Virus record (IMG/VR): IMGVR_UViG_3300006793_000075
Location: 1-42,681 of that record
Length of the DNA: 42,681 nucleotides
Source of the DNA: a virus
Direction: 5' to 3' (one strand)
The translations under genes were made by a program, and so were the position numbers. Under the pieces are notes generated by a model. It did no database searches and was not told where the DNA came from. It saw only the letters and a list, made by a program, of their open reading frames with translations. This document shows positions 28,301 through 35,417 of this stretch, piece after piece (the first letter of the stretch is position 1; every line of letters starts with the position of its first letter).

Positions 28301-28960
28301 CTATAGTTCTTGTACTAACGGAAAGATTTTAGCAATAACTTTGGCACAAGCATGTGCAATATCCATATGTTCTTTTTGTGTGCCGTTAGCACCACGCAAC
28401 TCAATATAGTGAACCCAACTACGTAAACTACCATTCATATATAATGTAGTTTTTGTAATACCTTCGGGTAATACTTTACGTGCTTGTTCTTTTGCAATAC
28501 CTTTTTTGATTGCCCAATCGTATTCTTTTTTGGCTAGTACTGCAATACGTCTTTGTGCATGTTCCCAATCAAGTTGTAGTTTTGCATCATCAACATCAAT
28601 AGAATTTTGTCTGTTCTTTGGATCTTGTAATCGTGCTTCTGAGTATTCGAACATATCGCCTTGATCTTCAGGATTAGCATAACGCTGACTAAACTCTTGG
28701 AAAGCAAAACTTCTATGTCTTACAATTTGGTGTGCAATATCACGTGTAGTTTGAATTTCTAAACAAGCACTTACCATTTCTAAAGGTGACCAATGTGCAT
28801 GTTTAATTAAGTACTTGATAAGTTTTTCGTTAGTTTCTTTATTCATTTGATTGCTTGGGTTACTTACCCTAGCACAAAAGGCAATTAGATCTTGTACATT
28901 ATCTAAATCATTTTTAAAATCTTGTGTTGGTTGTGAATAACTTACTAGGTTAACTTTCAT
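28301..28960 (-). CDS. thyX: Flavin-dependent thymidylate synthase ThyX
   Basis: This enzyme makes dTMP from dUMP with methylene-tetrahydrofolate, FAD and NADPH, and so supplies thymidine for phage DNA synthesis. The ThyX signature is seen at residues 81-94 as RHRSFAFQEFSQRY (family RHRxxSxNExSxRY, here Ala and Gln at two variable positions). HAHWSPLE (residues 54-61) and RKVLPEGITKTTLYMNGSLR further on match conserved FAD/dUMP-binding parts. The length of 219 aa is normal for the family. It is the most distal gene of the minus-strand module. Its ATG lies directly at the end of the neighbour (stop ends at 28961), so it is probably translated by coupling. Confidence 0.95.
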   Translation of the reverse strand: MKVNLVSYSQPTQDFKNDLDNVQDLIAFCARVSNPSNQMNKETNEKLIKYLIKHAHWSPLEMVSACLEIQTTRDIAHQIVRHRSFAFQEFSQRYANPEDQGDMFEYSEARLQDPKNRQNSIDVDDAKLQLDWEHAQRRIAVLAKKEYDWAIKKGIAKEQARKVLPEGITKTTLYMNGSLRSWVHYIELRGANGTQKEHMDIAHACAKVIAKIFPLVQEL

Positions 28961-29347
28961 TTACTTCTTCTTTCCTTTTTTCTTTGCTTCAGCGTTTTTA
29001 CGTTTGATTGTTTTGTTTACTTTCTTAGTAAAAGCATTTCTTGCTTGGACGACTTGTCCTTGTAGATTAGTCATATCAACTCTAAAATCAATATGCTCAA
29101 CATTGTTACCATGTTCTCTAATTAGATTGTTTACTCTTAATGCGGCCTCTTGTAGATGTCCACTTTGAGCAAGGATATTAGGTACGTCGATTACTATCTT
29201 ATTACCTTTTTTTAGATTAAGTGTGAGTTCTCTTATATATTGAACAGGAAGGCTTTCGATTTTGATTTCATCGATAACGCCTTCCCATTCTGGATTGTTT
29301 GTCTCATCACCGTGGAGTATTATTCGTCCAGGGTTCTTTTCGTCCAT
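28961..29347 (-). CDS. Unknown, basic C-terminal tail
   Basis: A 128-aa protein that I recognise only as a type found in T4-like marine phages, with no known function. The first part is a beta-like segment (GRIILHGDETNNPEWEGVID, then YIRELTLNLKKGNKIVIDVP). The middle is helical (LQEAALRVNNLIREHGNNVE). The last 30 residues are strongly basic (KKVNKTIKRKNAEAKKKGKKK), which suggests binding to nucleic acid or ribosomes. It starts by TAATG overlap with the gene upstream and abuts thyX downstream. Confidence 0.55.
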   Translation of the reverse strand: MDEKNPGRIILHGDETNNPEWEGVIDEIKIESLPVQYIRELTLNLKKGNKIVIDVPNILAQSGHLQEAALRVNNLIREHGNNVEHIDFRVDMTNLQGQVVQARNAFTKKVNKTIKRKNAEAKKKGKKK

Positions 29348-29934
29348 TATGCACTAGTCTTAGTTTTTTTAGCAGTAGGCTTTGGAGCCAATTCTTCTGC
29401 TTTCTTACGAAGTTCTTGTACTTCTTTATATAGTGCATCAGCATCTGCTCTATATTTTTTAGCAAGATCTTCGTCAGTCATAATGCCTGCATCACCTGCA
29501 GGAATTTCATTTGCTACGGCAACTGTTTTACCAGGTTTTCCATCTTCACCGATTGCAAGTTCATCAATACCAACGCCTCTTTGATCAGCAATAATTTTAT
29601 TCAACTCATCTAGTTTAACCCATGAGTCTTTAGTTGTTGCTGGAGTCATTGTTACTTCACTTGTTGGAACTTTTTGTAAATGTCCTTTAGCATGTAATGA
29701 AGGTAACATAGTACTACCATCTGAAAACTTACGAACGTTTAAAATTGTCGCAAATTCAAATGCCTGTTGTGCTTCTTCTTTCATAACTAATGAATCAAGT
29801 TCATCATGATATGTTTGTTTTAATGCCGCGGTAGGAATCACTAAAGCGTTAGTTGGTTCACCCGGAAGTGTTCTCATTGCAACTAATACCTTTGTTCCGC
29901 TAGTACCTACTGTGCCTACGTGCTTAACTGTCAT
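29347..29934 (-). CDS. Unknown conserved phage protein with helical C-terminus
   Basis: A 195-aa protein. The N-terminal part (HVGTVGTSGTKVLVAMRTLP, then YHDELDSLVMKEEAQQAFEF, LPSLHAKGHLQKVPTSEVTM, TPATTKDSWVKLDELNKIIA) resembles a conserved hypothetical protein of cyanophages of about 150 aa whose role is unknown. The C-terminal 50 residues form a charged helix (LAKKYRADADALYKEVQELR) ending in a Lys/Pro/Thr tail, suggestive of a coiled coil. GGAG stands 6 bases before the ATG. The next gene downstream starts inside its stop codon. Confidence 0.6.
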   Translation of the reverse strand: MTVKHVGTVGTSGTKVLVAMRTLPGEPTNALVIPTAALKQTYHDELDSLVMKEEAQQAFEFATILNVRKFSDGSTMLPSLHAKGHLQKVPTSEVTMTPATTKDSWVKLDELNKIIADQRGVGIDELAIGEDGKPGKTVAVANEIPAGDAGIMTDEDLAKKYRADADALYKEVQELRKKAEELAPKPTAKKTKTSA

Positions 29935-29937
29935 AGT

Positions 29938-30258
29938 TTACTCCTTAGGAGCCTCTGCTACTGGAGCAGGAGCCGCTGTTTCTGGTTGAGCAGGTGCACT
30001 TGTTGGTGCTGGTGCTTCACCGTCTGCTGATTCTGTTTTAGGCGTAATTGCCGCTAAGAAAGTATCTAGTCTATTGTAAGTACGACCAACAACTTCCATT
30101 TCATTTGGCTTGTATGCACCACGTTGACTTGCAACGTCGATGATTGCCTTTAATGCTTGTAGATCTTGTACTGTAAGATCCGGTGCACCTTTTACTGGTG
30201 CTTCTGACTGAGGTGCTTCTGCTGTCGGCGCCTGAGTCGTTTTATTTTCGTCTGTCAT
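29938..30258 (-). CDS. Unknown, Ala/Pro-rich ends with short helical core
   Basis: A 106-aa protein. The first 25 and the last 30 residues are Ala, Pro, Glu and Thr only, hence likely disordered linkers. The central 45 residues form a compact segment (PDLTVQDLQALKAIIDVASQ, RGAYKPNEMEVVGRTYNRLD, TFLAAI). I do not recognise a function. Such an order-in-the-middle layout fits a small adaptor or scaffold protein. The start is well supported by AAGGAG 10 bases upstream. Confidence 0.55.
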   Translation of the reverse strand: MTDENKTTQAPTAEAPQSEAPVKGAPDLTVQDLQALKAIIDVASQRGAYKPNEMEVVGRTYNRLDTFLAAITPKTESADGEAPAPTSAPAQPETAAPAPVAEAPKE

Positions 30259-30287
30259 TTAAGTTAACTCCTTAATTAAGTTTGTTT

Positions 30288-30296
30288 GTTATAACA
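30288..30296 (-). promoter_or_regulatory. Possible extended -10 promoter
   Basis: On the minus strand the 45-base gap before the gene at 30258 contains TGTTATAAC, an extended -10 (TG-N-TATAAC). I see no matching -35 box. The gene start lies about 30 bases downstream. Confidence 0.3.
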
Positions 30297-30303
30297 CTAG
30301 TAA

Positions 30304-30612
30304 TTAGTATGTTGCTAGGCTCTCGGTATGCAAAACTGAGCAACCCAAACTAAACATAGTTGATTCAGAACCTTGTTCAAAACCAACCTTATATACAATT
30401 TCAACCTTGTTATCTACTAGTTCTGTATCACTAATGATACAAAATCTTCCGCTTAGATTGTTGTAAATCCATTGTCTACAAGCCTCTATATTTGATGTAA
30501 TGTCCCATGGGTTACCTTTTATTATTACAGTAGTCCATGCTTTTGGACAAAAGTTTATTTCACGTATTTCTAACACATTTAATGGATTAGGTTTGTCGTG
30601 TAAAAACCTCAT
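30304..30612 (-). CDS. Unknown 102-aa protein coupled to the vWA gene
   Basis: The ATG overlaps the TGA of the vWA/metallopeptidase gene (ATGA), so it is translated directly after it and may act with it. The protein is mixed alpha/beta (VLEIREINFCPKAWTTVIIK, ACRQWIYNNLSGRFCIISDT, KVEIVYKVGFEQGSESTMFS), contains three Cys and no recognisable motif. I do not recognise the family. Confidence 0.5.
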   Translation of the reverse strand: MRFLHDKPNPLNVLEIREINFCPKAWTTVIIKGNPWDITSNIEACRQWIYNNLSGRFCIISDTELVDNKVEIVYKVGFEQGSESTMFSLGCSVLHTESLATY

Positions 30613-31898
30613 GCCGCCATTTCTCTTTTATCATCGTAATGACAAGTAATACCATGCGGTGCTTCAATTGAAGTATCAGAGTGTATAACCCAAATTGTAT
30701 CACAATAGTTTTCGTCACCCCAGTTCCATGAGTAACCATCTGTGAATACAATTAGTTTTTTAGGTTGAATATCGTTCTCTTTCATATACACCCAATTAGC
30801 ATCAAAGTCTGTACCGCCACCACCGTGTAGTTCGTAATCTTCAATAGTTACACCTGAGTCTGGTGTAAAGTCTTGTTCGTTATACACTTCAGTATCAAAG
30901 CACCATACTTTAATTTTGTAATCATCATATTGATCACAAATGCCTTTAACTTCACTTAAGAAGTCTTGTGCTTCTGCATTAGCAATTGAACCTGACATAT
31001 CAAGTGCAATAGCAATATCAATTGTTTGATCAAAATCCATACCAGGAAGTATTGCACCTGTGTGCCATGCTTTACGTGATGGACGCATAAATGTATAGTT
31101 ACTCTTAATAACACTTTGAATCTGTTGATTAAGTAGTTCACGCCAGTTCATTTTAGGCTCTGTAAGATCTTTAATCAATCTTGCTACACCTTTAGGAACA
31201 TTGCCAACACCAGCCGCCTGTGCCGCTGATACCATTGCTTCTTTCATTTCGTCACGTATCTTTTTTAATTCTTCTTTTGAGTAAGAAGGTTGCTTACCTT
31301 TACCACTTTTACTCTTTTTAGTTTTACCTGCAGGACCTTGTCCTTTACCTTTTTCCCAATCAATATGTTCGTCAAGCAATCTACCTAATTGTTGTAGTTG
31401 TTCTTGATCATATTTTTTAAAAATGTCATCGTATACTTCTTCTGAAGCCCAACCATAATATTTTGCATCGTGAAATGGTTTTACTTGTGTAATTACTTCT
31501 CCAATATTATGACGAATCAAATCACCGTTAACACAATAGTCAGCGGCAATGTTATAAATTTGTGCATCACGGTCATCTCTACGTGTAAAGTGATCATAAA
31601 CACAGTGTAGGATTTCATGTCCAAACAAGAATTCAGTTTGCTTTTGATTAAGACTGTTTACAAAGTTTTCATTGTAATAAAAGTTTTTACCATCAGTGGC
31701 GGCAGTTGCACACCAGTCTGTTGCATCAATAATTTTAAGACGTGTTGCTAAATTACCAAAAAACGGCTGACGGATTAGCAATGCAATTCTTGCAGTTGTT
31801 AATCTTTCTTTTACTTTATTACTATCGACAGCAGGATCTTTATCATAGATCTTACCATCTAACATTGTTTGTTCTACTGCGGTTGTTTCTTGTGACAT
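30609..31898 (-). CDS. HExxH metallopeptidase-like / vWA-domain protein (DUF2201 type)
   Basis: A 429-aa protein of the DUF2201 type, with an N-terminal zinc-metallopeptidase-like domain and a C-terminal von Willebrand A domain. H94-E-I-L-H98 (GHEILHCVYDHFTRR) is the zinc motif, with D120 (NIAADYCVN) as probable third ligand. The linker from about 195 is Lys/Gly/Ser-rich. The vWA MIDAS is complete: D300-M-S-G-S304 (ALDMSGSIANAEA), then GGGGTDFDANW with the Thr, and VFTDGYSW with the Asp. Proteins of this kind usually work with a MoxR-type AAA+ ATPase, as one is encoded at 33270-34361. The target is unknown. A strong sigma70-like promoter lies just upstream, and AGGAG sits 6 bases before the ATG. 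Confidence 0.8.
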   Translation of the reverse strand: MSQETTAVEQTMLDGKIYDKDPAVDSNKVKERLTTARIALLIRQPFFGNLATRLKIIDATDWCATAATDGKNFYYNENFVNSLNQKQTEFLFGHEILHCVYDHFTRRDDRDAQIYNIAADYCVNGDLIRHNIGEVITQVKPFHDAKYYGWASEEVYDDIFKKYDQEQLQQLGRLLDEHIDWEKGKGQGPAGKTKKSKSGKGKQPSYSKEELKKIRDEMKEAMVSAAQAAGVGNVPKGVARLIKDLTEPKMNWRELLNQQIQSVIKSNYTFMRPSRKAWHTGAILPGMDFDQTIDIAIALDMSGSIANAEAQDFLSEVKGICDQYDDYKIKVWCFDTEVYNEQDFTPDSGVTIEDYELHGGGGTDFDANWVYMKENDIQPKKLIVFTDGYSWNWGDENYCDTIWVIHSDTSIEAPHGITCHYDDKREMAA

Positions 31899-31930
31899 AT
31901 TTTTGCTCCTAACTTTCTAACTATACTTAC

Positions 31931-31958
31931 ATTATAGCATCAACTAGGTATTTGTCAA
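31931..31958 (-). promoter_or_regulatory. Sigma70-like promoter before the vWA gene
   Basis: On the minus strand TTGACA (31958-31953) is followed after 16 bases by TATAAT (31936-31931), both perfect consensus, with TGC before the -10 box as an extended element. The expected start of transcription is near 31924, about 26 bases before the ATG of the vWA gene. Confidence 0.75.
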
Positions 31959-31959
31959 C

Positions 31960-32535
31960 CTAAAATTGTGCTAAAAAGTCTTGTTGCATCTTCTTTTTAG
32001 CGTCTTTGTATGACTTAGATTCTACTAGATCTTGTGGGTTATACTCACCCGGAACGAATACATATTGTACCATATGACTTGGCAGTTTGGATGTTTTTAA
32101 ACCATCACCTGCGTCAACTACAAAGTTAATTAGGTCTTGTTTGGCAATAACTGCCGCACTATCAGTATCGCATATTAGTAAAAAGTCTGCATATCCTGGT
32201 GGTAATGTTCTTCCAGCACTTGATCCTCTACTGTTCATTAATTGTAAATCGGACACGTTCTTTTTCTTTTGCTTCTTCTTACGAGTAAACAAACTACCTT
32301 CGGTATATTTCATTTCGATTGTTGATGCTTCAGGACCAATATGATCTACACCCTCTAGGTTAACATATACCATTTCATTATTGCTAAACAGTTCTAAAGA
32401 ACGTTCTAGTAAATCACTTTTATCAAAGCGAAGTTTACGTTCGTTGAGTTCATCACCAATAGTTTTAACTAGTGTGGTATACTTGTTCCAGTCGATGTTT
32501 TCTCTTAACCAAATTGCGAGATCTACTGTTTGCAT
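31960..32535 (-). CDS. Possible PD-(D/E)xK nuclease-fold protein
   Basis: A 191-aa protein without clear family. After a helical N-terminus (DLAIWLRENIDWNKYTTLVK) the order fits a restriction-endonuclease-like core: a strand with acid D64 (VYVNLEGVDHIG), then a strand carrying E74-M-K76 (ASTIEMKYTEG), a helix-like stretch with Gln (KNVSDLQLMNSRGSS), then a strand (YADFLLICDTDSAAVI). The run KKKQKKK follows the active-site strand and could bind DNA. D...ExK is a short pattern, so this call rests on order of elements rather than on a profile. It has its own promoter and lies in the MoxR-vWA block. The ATG follows AAGGA by about 8 bases. Confidence 0.4.
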   Translation of the reverse strand: MQTVDLAIWLRENIDWNKYTTLVKTIGDELNERKLRFDKSDLLERSLELFSNNEMVYVNLEGVDHIGPEASTIEMKYTEGSLFTRKKKQKKKNVSDLQLMNSRGSSAGRTLPPGYADFLLICDTDSAAVIAKQDLINFVVDAGDGLKTSKLPSHMVQYVFVPGEYNPQDLVESKSYKDAKKKMQQDFLAQF

Positions 32536-32567
32536 TTTTAAAATCCTTTTTACTTTATACTGTAATT

Positions 32568-32596
32568 ATTATACTTGATTTTATTTCAAAGGTCAA
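32568..32596 (-). promoter_or_regulatory. Sigma70-like promoter before the gene at 32535
   Basis: On the minus strand TTGACC (32596-32591), 17-base spacer, TATAAT (32573-32568). The leader before the ATG at 32535 would be about 26 bases, nearly the same as for the vWA gene. Confidence 0.7.
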
Positions 32597-32605
32597 CTGA
32601 ATTGG

Positions 32606-33205
32606 TTAAATTAACCCTTTGTTCAATTTTGGTAAGTCATTAGTAAAACTTAATCTACTAAGATATGCTTTTTCAAGATCTTTATGAACCTGCATATACA
32701 TTGTTTGTTCTTGTCCTAATACTTGATATGTAGTTTCTACCTTTTCACATTTTAAAGCATATAGACTAACTTTGCCTTGTGAAGCAGACTCTTTTAATAC
32801 ACCTCTAATACGACTGTCTGTATCATTAGAACTAGGGTGAGCCCAACCATGACTAATCAAACGTCCAAAACGACTTTGTGTACCTGCTTTCATAAAAGTT
32901 CTTGGACCTTGTATTGCAAGTGGTTGTCCTGATTCACCAAGTTTAACAACTGTATCATCTTCTACAATAACATAAACCCAACTGTTATGGTTACTAAACA
33001 ACAACTGTTCGTTGTAGTTAACTAGTTCCCAATTTGTATCTTCATAATAAGTTTGTTCTTTTACATCAGCAATATGCTGAAATCCTTCTTGAATAAAATT
33101 ACTAATATGTAGACTGTGCATACTGTTAATACTTACCACATTGTCTTTTAAGTCAATGTCGTCTGATTCAAATAGTGTGTGGAATAATTTTTTGGAATTG
33201 AGCAT
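32606..33205 (-). CDS. Putative GIY-YIG-like nuclease-domain protein
   Basis: A 199-aa protein. Residues 76-180 match the order of GIY-YIG-type (T5orf172/MUG113-like) domains: first strand SWVYVIVEDD (GIY position), second strand VVKLGES at 86-92 (YIG position, here KLG), then Arg at 112 and 115 (SRFGRLISHG) with H119, then TDSRIRGVLKE, a strand VSLYALKC, and a helix with E178 (LEKAYLSRL) where the metal-binding Glu would be. The first 70 residues are unlike anything I know. Such domains cut DNA in homing or restriction enzymes. Here the activity is unproven. The start is fixed by GGAGG 5 bases before the ATG. It follows the MoxR gene across a UUCG hairpin. Confidence 0.5.
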   Translation of the reverse strand: MLNSKKLFHTLFESDDIDLKDNVVSINSMHSLHISNFIQEGFQHIADVKEQTYYEDTNWELVNYNEQLLFSNHNSWVYVIVEDDTVVKLGESGQPLAIQGPRTFMKAGTQSRFGRLISHGWAHPSSNDTDSRIRGVLKESASQGKVSLYALKCEKVETTYQVLGQEQTMYMQVHKDLEKAYLSRLSFTNDLPKLNKGLI

Positions 33206-33238
33206 ACTAACCTCCTATGCTCTAGAGTGGAAATGAGC

Positions 33239-33260
33239 GAGGGGATCCGAAGACCCCCTC
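33239..33260 (-). terminator. C(UUCG)G hairpin after the MoxR gene
   Basis: On the minus strand GAGGGGGTC-TTCG-GATCCCCTC forms nine pairs (one G-U) closed by the very stable C(UUCG)G tetraloop, 10 bases after the MoxR stop. There is no T-run after it (GCTCATTTCC follows), so it may be a 3'-end stabilising or processing hairpin rather than a true Rho-independent terminator. T4 carries many UUCG hairpins between genes. Confidence 0.65.
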
Positions 33261-33269
33261 TATAGTTAG

Positions 33270-34361
33270 TTAGGATGCCATAGCGGCTTGAACATACTTG
33301 CCGTACTTATCGTGGAAACGGTCAAAGTTTTTCAAGTCTTTTGGCGAAAATGGCAGTTTGTAAGTAGCGATAGCAACTCGCGTACCCATTACAACTAATT
33401 CAGTTTCAAAATTATCCATCATAAAACCAAAAAAGTTATCTGCCATTTGTGTCCAACCCTTCTCCTTGCGTTTGAATGCCTCTTGAAGTTCATAACACAT
33501 ACTTACAGTTAGTGAATACATTGCCGAAATCTCTTTCGTCTCCATAGTCTTAACCTTGCCATTAAGTATGTCTGTTGGATTAGGCAGTTTCGCCGCAACC
33601 TTACGGTGTGCCGCAAATTTAACTGCCAAGCCTTCGCCGACTGAACCTGCTACCAAGTCTGTTAGTGTAGACTCTTGCAAGTTATCATCGAGAAGTTCGC
33701 TTACGAAACTCCAAGAACGTGGAGTTGCGAATGCTCTTGAACTTGACTTAGGATCAAAATCATAAAGATCTTGTTTTGCAAAAGTCAAGTAACCCACTAC
33801 GTCTGAGTGGATCTTATGTTCTGTAGCCCATGTCAACCAGTCTTCAAAGTCAACACGTAATTCTAAGTGTACAAACCTGTTAGCAAGTGGTGCCGGCATA
33901 CGATAAGTAACACCCTTATCAGTTTCACGGTTACCTGCCGCAACAATTACAACATTGTCTGGAAGTTTGTATGTACCAACTTTACGATTTAGAATAAGTT
34001 GATATGCCGCCGCCTGTACTGCCGGCGCCGCAGAGTTCATTTCATCTAAGAAAAGAACGATGCTTTTAAATTGTGATGCAAATTCTTCTGTTGGAAGTTC
34101 TGCTGGTGGTGCCCACGCCATTACATTGTCGTTTGCAGAGTAGTAAGGTATACCCTTAATATCTGTAGGCTCCCAAAGTGATAGTCTAATATCTATCAAA
34201 TGTGAATTATCTAATGACCCATTAATCTGTGCCATAATATCTGATTTACCAATGCCTGGAGGTCCCCACATAAAGATAGGACGCTTCAATTTCATTGCGT
34301 GTTGTACTGCTGATTTCGCTTCGTTTGGTGTAACTGTACGTGCTTCTGTTGTTTGTGCCAT
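33270..34361 (-). CDS. MoxR-type AAA+ ATPase
   Basis: A 363-aa AAA+ ATPase of the MoxR/CbbQ style. Walker A is G33-PPGIGKS40, Walker B is LFLDEMN at about 103-109, sensor 1 is N143 (VVIVAAGNRETD) and the arginine finger is probably R161 (APLANRF). MoxR-type ATPases act as chaperones or remodellers and usually pair with vWA proteins; the vWA/HExxH protein at 30609-31898 is the obvious partner. The downstream helical part (YSLTVSMCYELQEAFKRKEK) may hold the lid. It has its own sigma70-like promoter, and GGAGC stands 8 bases before the ATG. The substrate in infection is unknown. Confidence 0.85.
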   Translation of the reverse strand: MAQTTEARTVTPNEAKSAVQHAMKLKRPIFMWGPPGIGKSDIMAQINGSLDNSHLIDIRLSLWEPTDIKGIPYYSANDNVMAWAPPAELPTEEFASQFKSIVLFLDEMNSAAPAVQAAAYQLILNRKVGTYKLPDNVVIVAAGNRETDKGVTYRMPAPLANRFVHLELRVDFEDWLTWATEHKIHSDVVGYLTFAKQDLYDFDPKSSSRAFATPRSWSFVSELLDDNLQESTLTDLVAGSVGEGLAVKFAAHRKVAAKLPNPTDILNGKVKTMETKEISAMYSLTVSMCYELQEAFKRKEKGWTQMADNFFGFMMDNFETELVVMGTRVAIATYKLPFSPKDLKNFDRFHDKYGKYVQAAMAS

Positions 34362-34396
34362 TTTGCTATGCTCCTTTTGTTTCTAACTATAATACT

Positions 34397-34424
34397 ATAA
34401 TACACTCAACTAGCAAAAAGTCAA
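34397..34424 (-). promoter_or_regulatory. Sigma70-like promoter before the MoxR ATPase
   Basis: On the minus strand TTGACT (34424-34419), 16-base spacer, TATTAT (34402-34397), each one mismatch from consensus. The leader would be about 29 bases. An AT palindrome (TTTTTT/AAAAAA arms, 34438-34453) lies between it and the preceding gene and might end upstream transcripts. Confidence 0.6.
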
Positions 34425-34470
34425 CCGGTTATTCCACTTTTTTATTAAAAAAACTGTCCAAAATGAATGA

Positions 34471-34860
34471 TTAGTCGTCTAGTTCTTGTGCCATAGCACG
34501 AGCAAGGCCGTATTGCTTGATATCTCCAGCAAACATCATAAGTTGTAACCCCATTTTTTCGCTGAATACGTATATTCTTTTCTTTGTAACGTAATACGGG
34601 CAATCAATAAAGTTATCTAAGTATAAGAATACTTGTGGAGTAAACTTTATTTCGTTAGGAAATTTTATTTCATATGTGGTTAAATCTGCATGATCGACAG
34701 CATAATCAAAACCGTCTTTAGTTAATCGTAATCCACTGTCACCTTTCATACGTGTGTTCTGCCACCAAAGCATATAGTTCTTCTTAATCTCAGAATCAAG
34801 TATATTTTCTTGTCCTGCGGAGATCATAAAAGTTTTAGTGTATGCTTCTTTAATATCCAT
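34471..34860 (-). CDS. Unknown 129-aa conserved-type phage protein
   Basis: A soluble protein with LWWQNTRMKGDSGLRLTKDG, YEIKFPNEIKFTPQVFLYLD and FIDCPYYVTKKRIYVFSEKM, a pattern I recall from hypothetical proteins of T4-like cyanophages. Function is unknown. The aromatic-rich strands resemble a small nucleic-acid-binding fold, but no motif proves this. It starts by TAATG overlap with the gene upstream and is the last gene before the MoxR promoter. Confidence 0.55.
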   Translation of the reverse strand: MDIKEAYTKTFMISAGQENILDSEIKKNYMLWWQNTRMKGDSGLRLTKDGFDYAVDHADLTTYEIKFPNEIKFTPQVFLYLDNFIDCPYYVTKKRIYVFSEKMGLQLMMFAGDIKQYGLARAMAQELDD

Positions 34861-35144
34861 TATGCGATTTTATCGCCTTTAGTTAACTTGTAAACTTCAA
34901 ACTCTGTGGTTTTAAATGTAGAGTTTAGTTTCTTAGCCAAATTAAGTGCATGTCCTGGATTTGCAAAAGAAGTCTTTTTATACTTAGGTCCTGGAGTAGG
35001 CGAAATTGAATTTGAACTTTTAAGATTAAAGGGTTTGCCCTGATAGAAGATTGCCCATGTTGCTTCTGCATGTAGGACTTCTTCTCTACGGTATGTGTTC
35101 TTGTCAGTAAATTCCAACAAAATTTTAGGTTTAGGTCTACTCAT
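34860..35144 (-). CDS. Unknown 94-aa protein
   Basis: The frame can be opened three codons earlier at a TTG (35153), but the ATG at 35144 has AAGGA 9 bases upstream and is the better start. The protein reads EVLHAEATWAIFYQGKPFNL, then YKKTSFANPGHALNLAKKLN, then a short beta end. The element KTSF.NPGHA.NLA..LN is known to me from small T4-like cyanophage proteins of unknown role. The first 12 residues are basic (MSRPKPKILLEF). Confidence 0.55.
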   Translation of the reverse strand: MSRPKPKILLEFTDKNTYRREEVLHAEATWAIFYQGKPFNLKSSNSISPTPGPKYKKTSFANPGHALNLAKKLNSTFKTTEFEVYKLTKGDKIA

Positions 35145-35189
35145 TATACGCAATTCCTTTTAGTTAACTACGTATATATTTATCGTTTT

Positions 35190-35417
35190 TTAGAAGTTTC
35201 CGCCGTCCATTTTTATATCTACACTTACGTCTTGTGGTTGTTGTAGACGTTTATCCTGTAGTTCTACAAGCCTTGTCATTAATATTGCTATACTATCTGA
35301 CAAGTCTTTATATTCTTTAGAATCTAGTTTAAGTTCACGTTGTTGAGTCTTAGTTGCAATCTTTGCCTTCTGCAAAAAGTTTTCTATTGGAATAGTATTA
35401 ACTGGATTTCGAGACAT
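35190..35417 (-). CDS. Unknown small helical protein (75 aa)
   Basis: A 75-aa, mostly helical, charged protein (LQKAKIATKTQQRELKLDSK, then EYKDLSDSIAILMTRLVELQ). Its heptad-like spacing of Leu/Ile suggests a short coiled coil. It overlaps the end of the upstream gene by 20 bases, with AGGT before the ATG, so it is made by re-initiation. I do not recognise it. Confidence 0.5.
   Translation of the reverse strand: MSRNPVNTIPIENFLQKAKIATKTQQRELKLDSKEYKDLSDSIAILMTRLVELQDKRLQQPQDVSVDIKMDGGNF

Noticed and set aside
29240-29584. 114-codon plus-strand frame opposite the genes at 28961 and 29347
   Set aside because: Reverse reading of two better supported genes on the other strand; composition is Ser/Ala/Phe-rich and lacks a ribosome-binding site.
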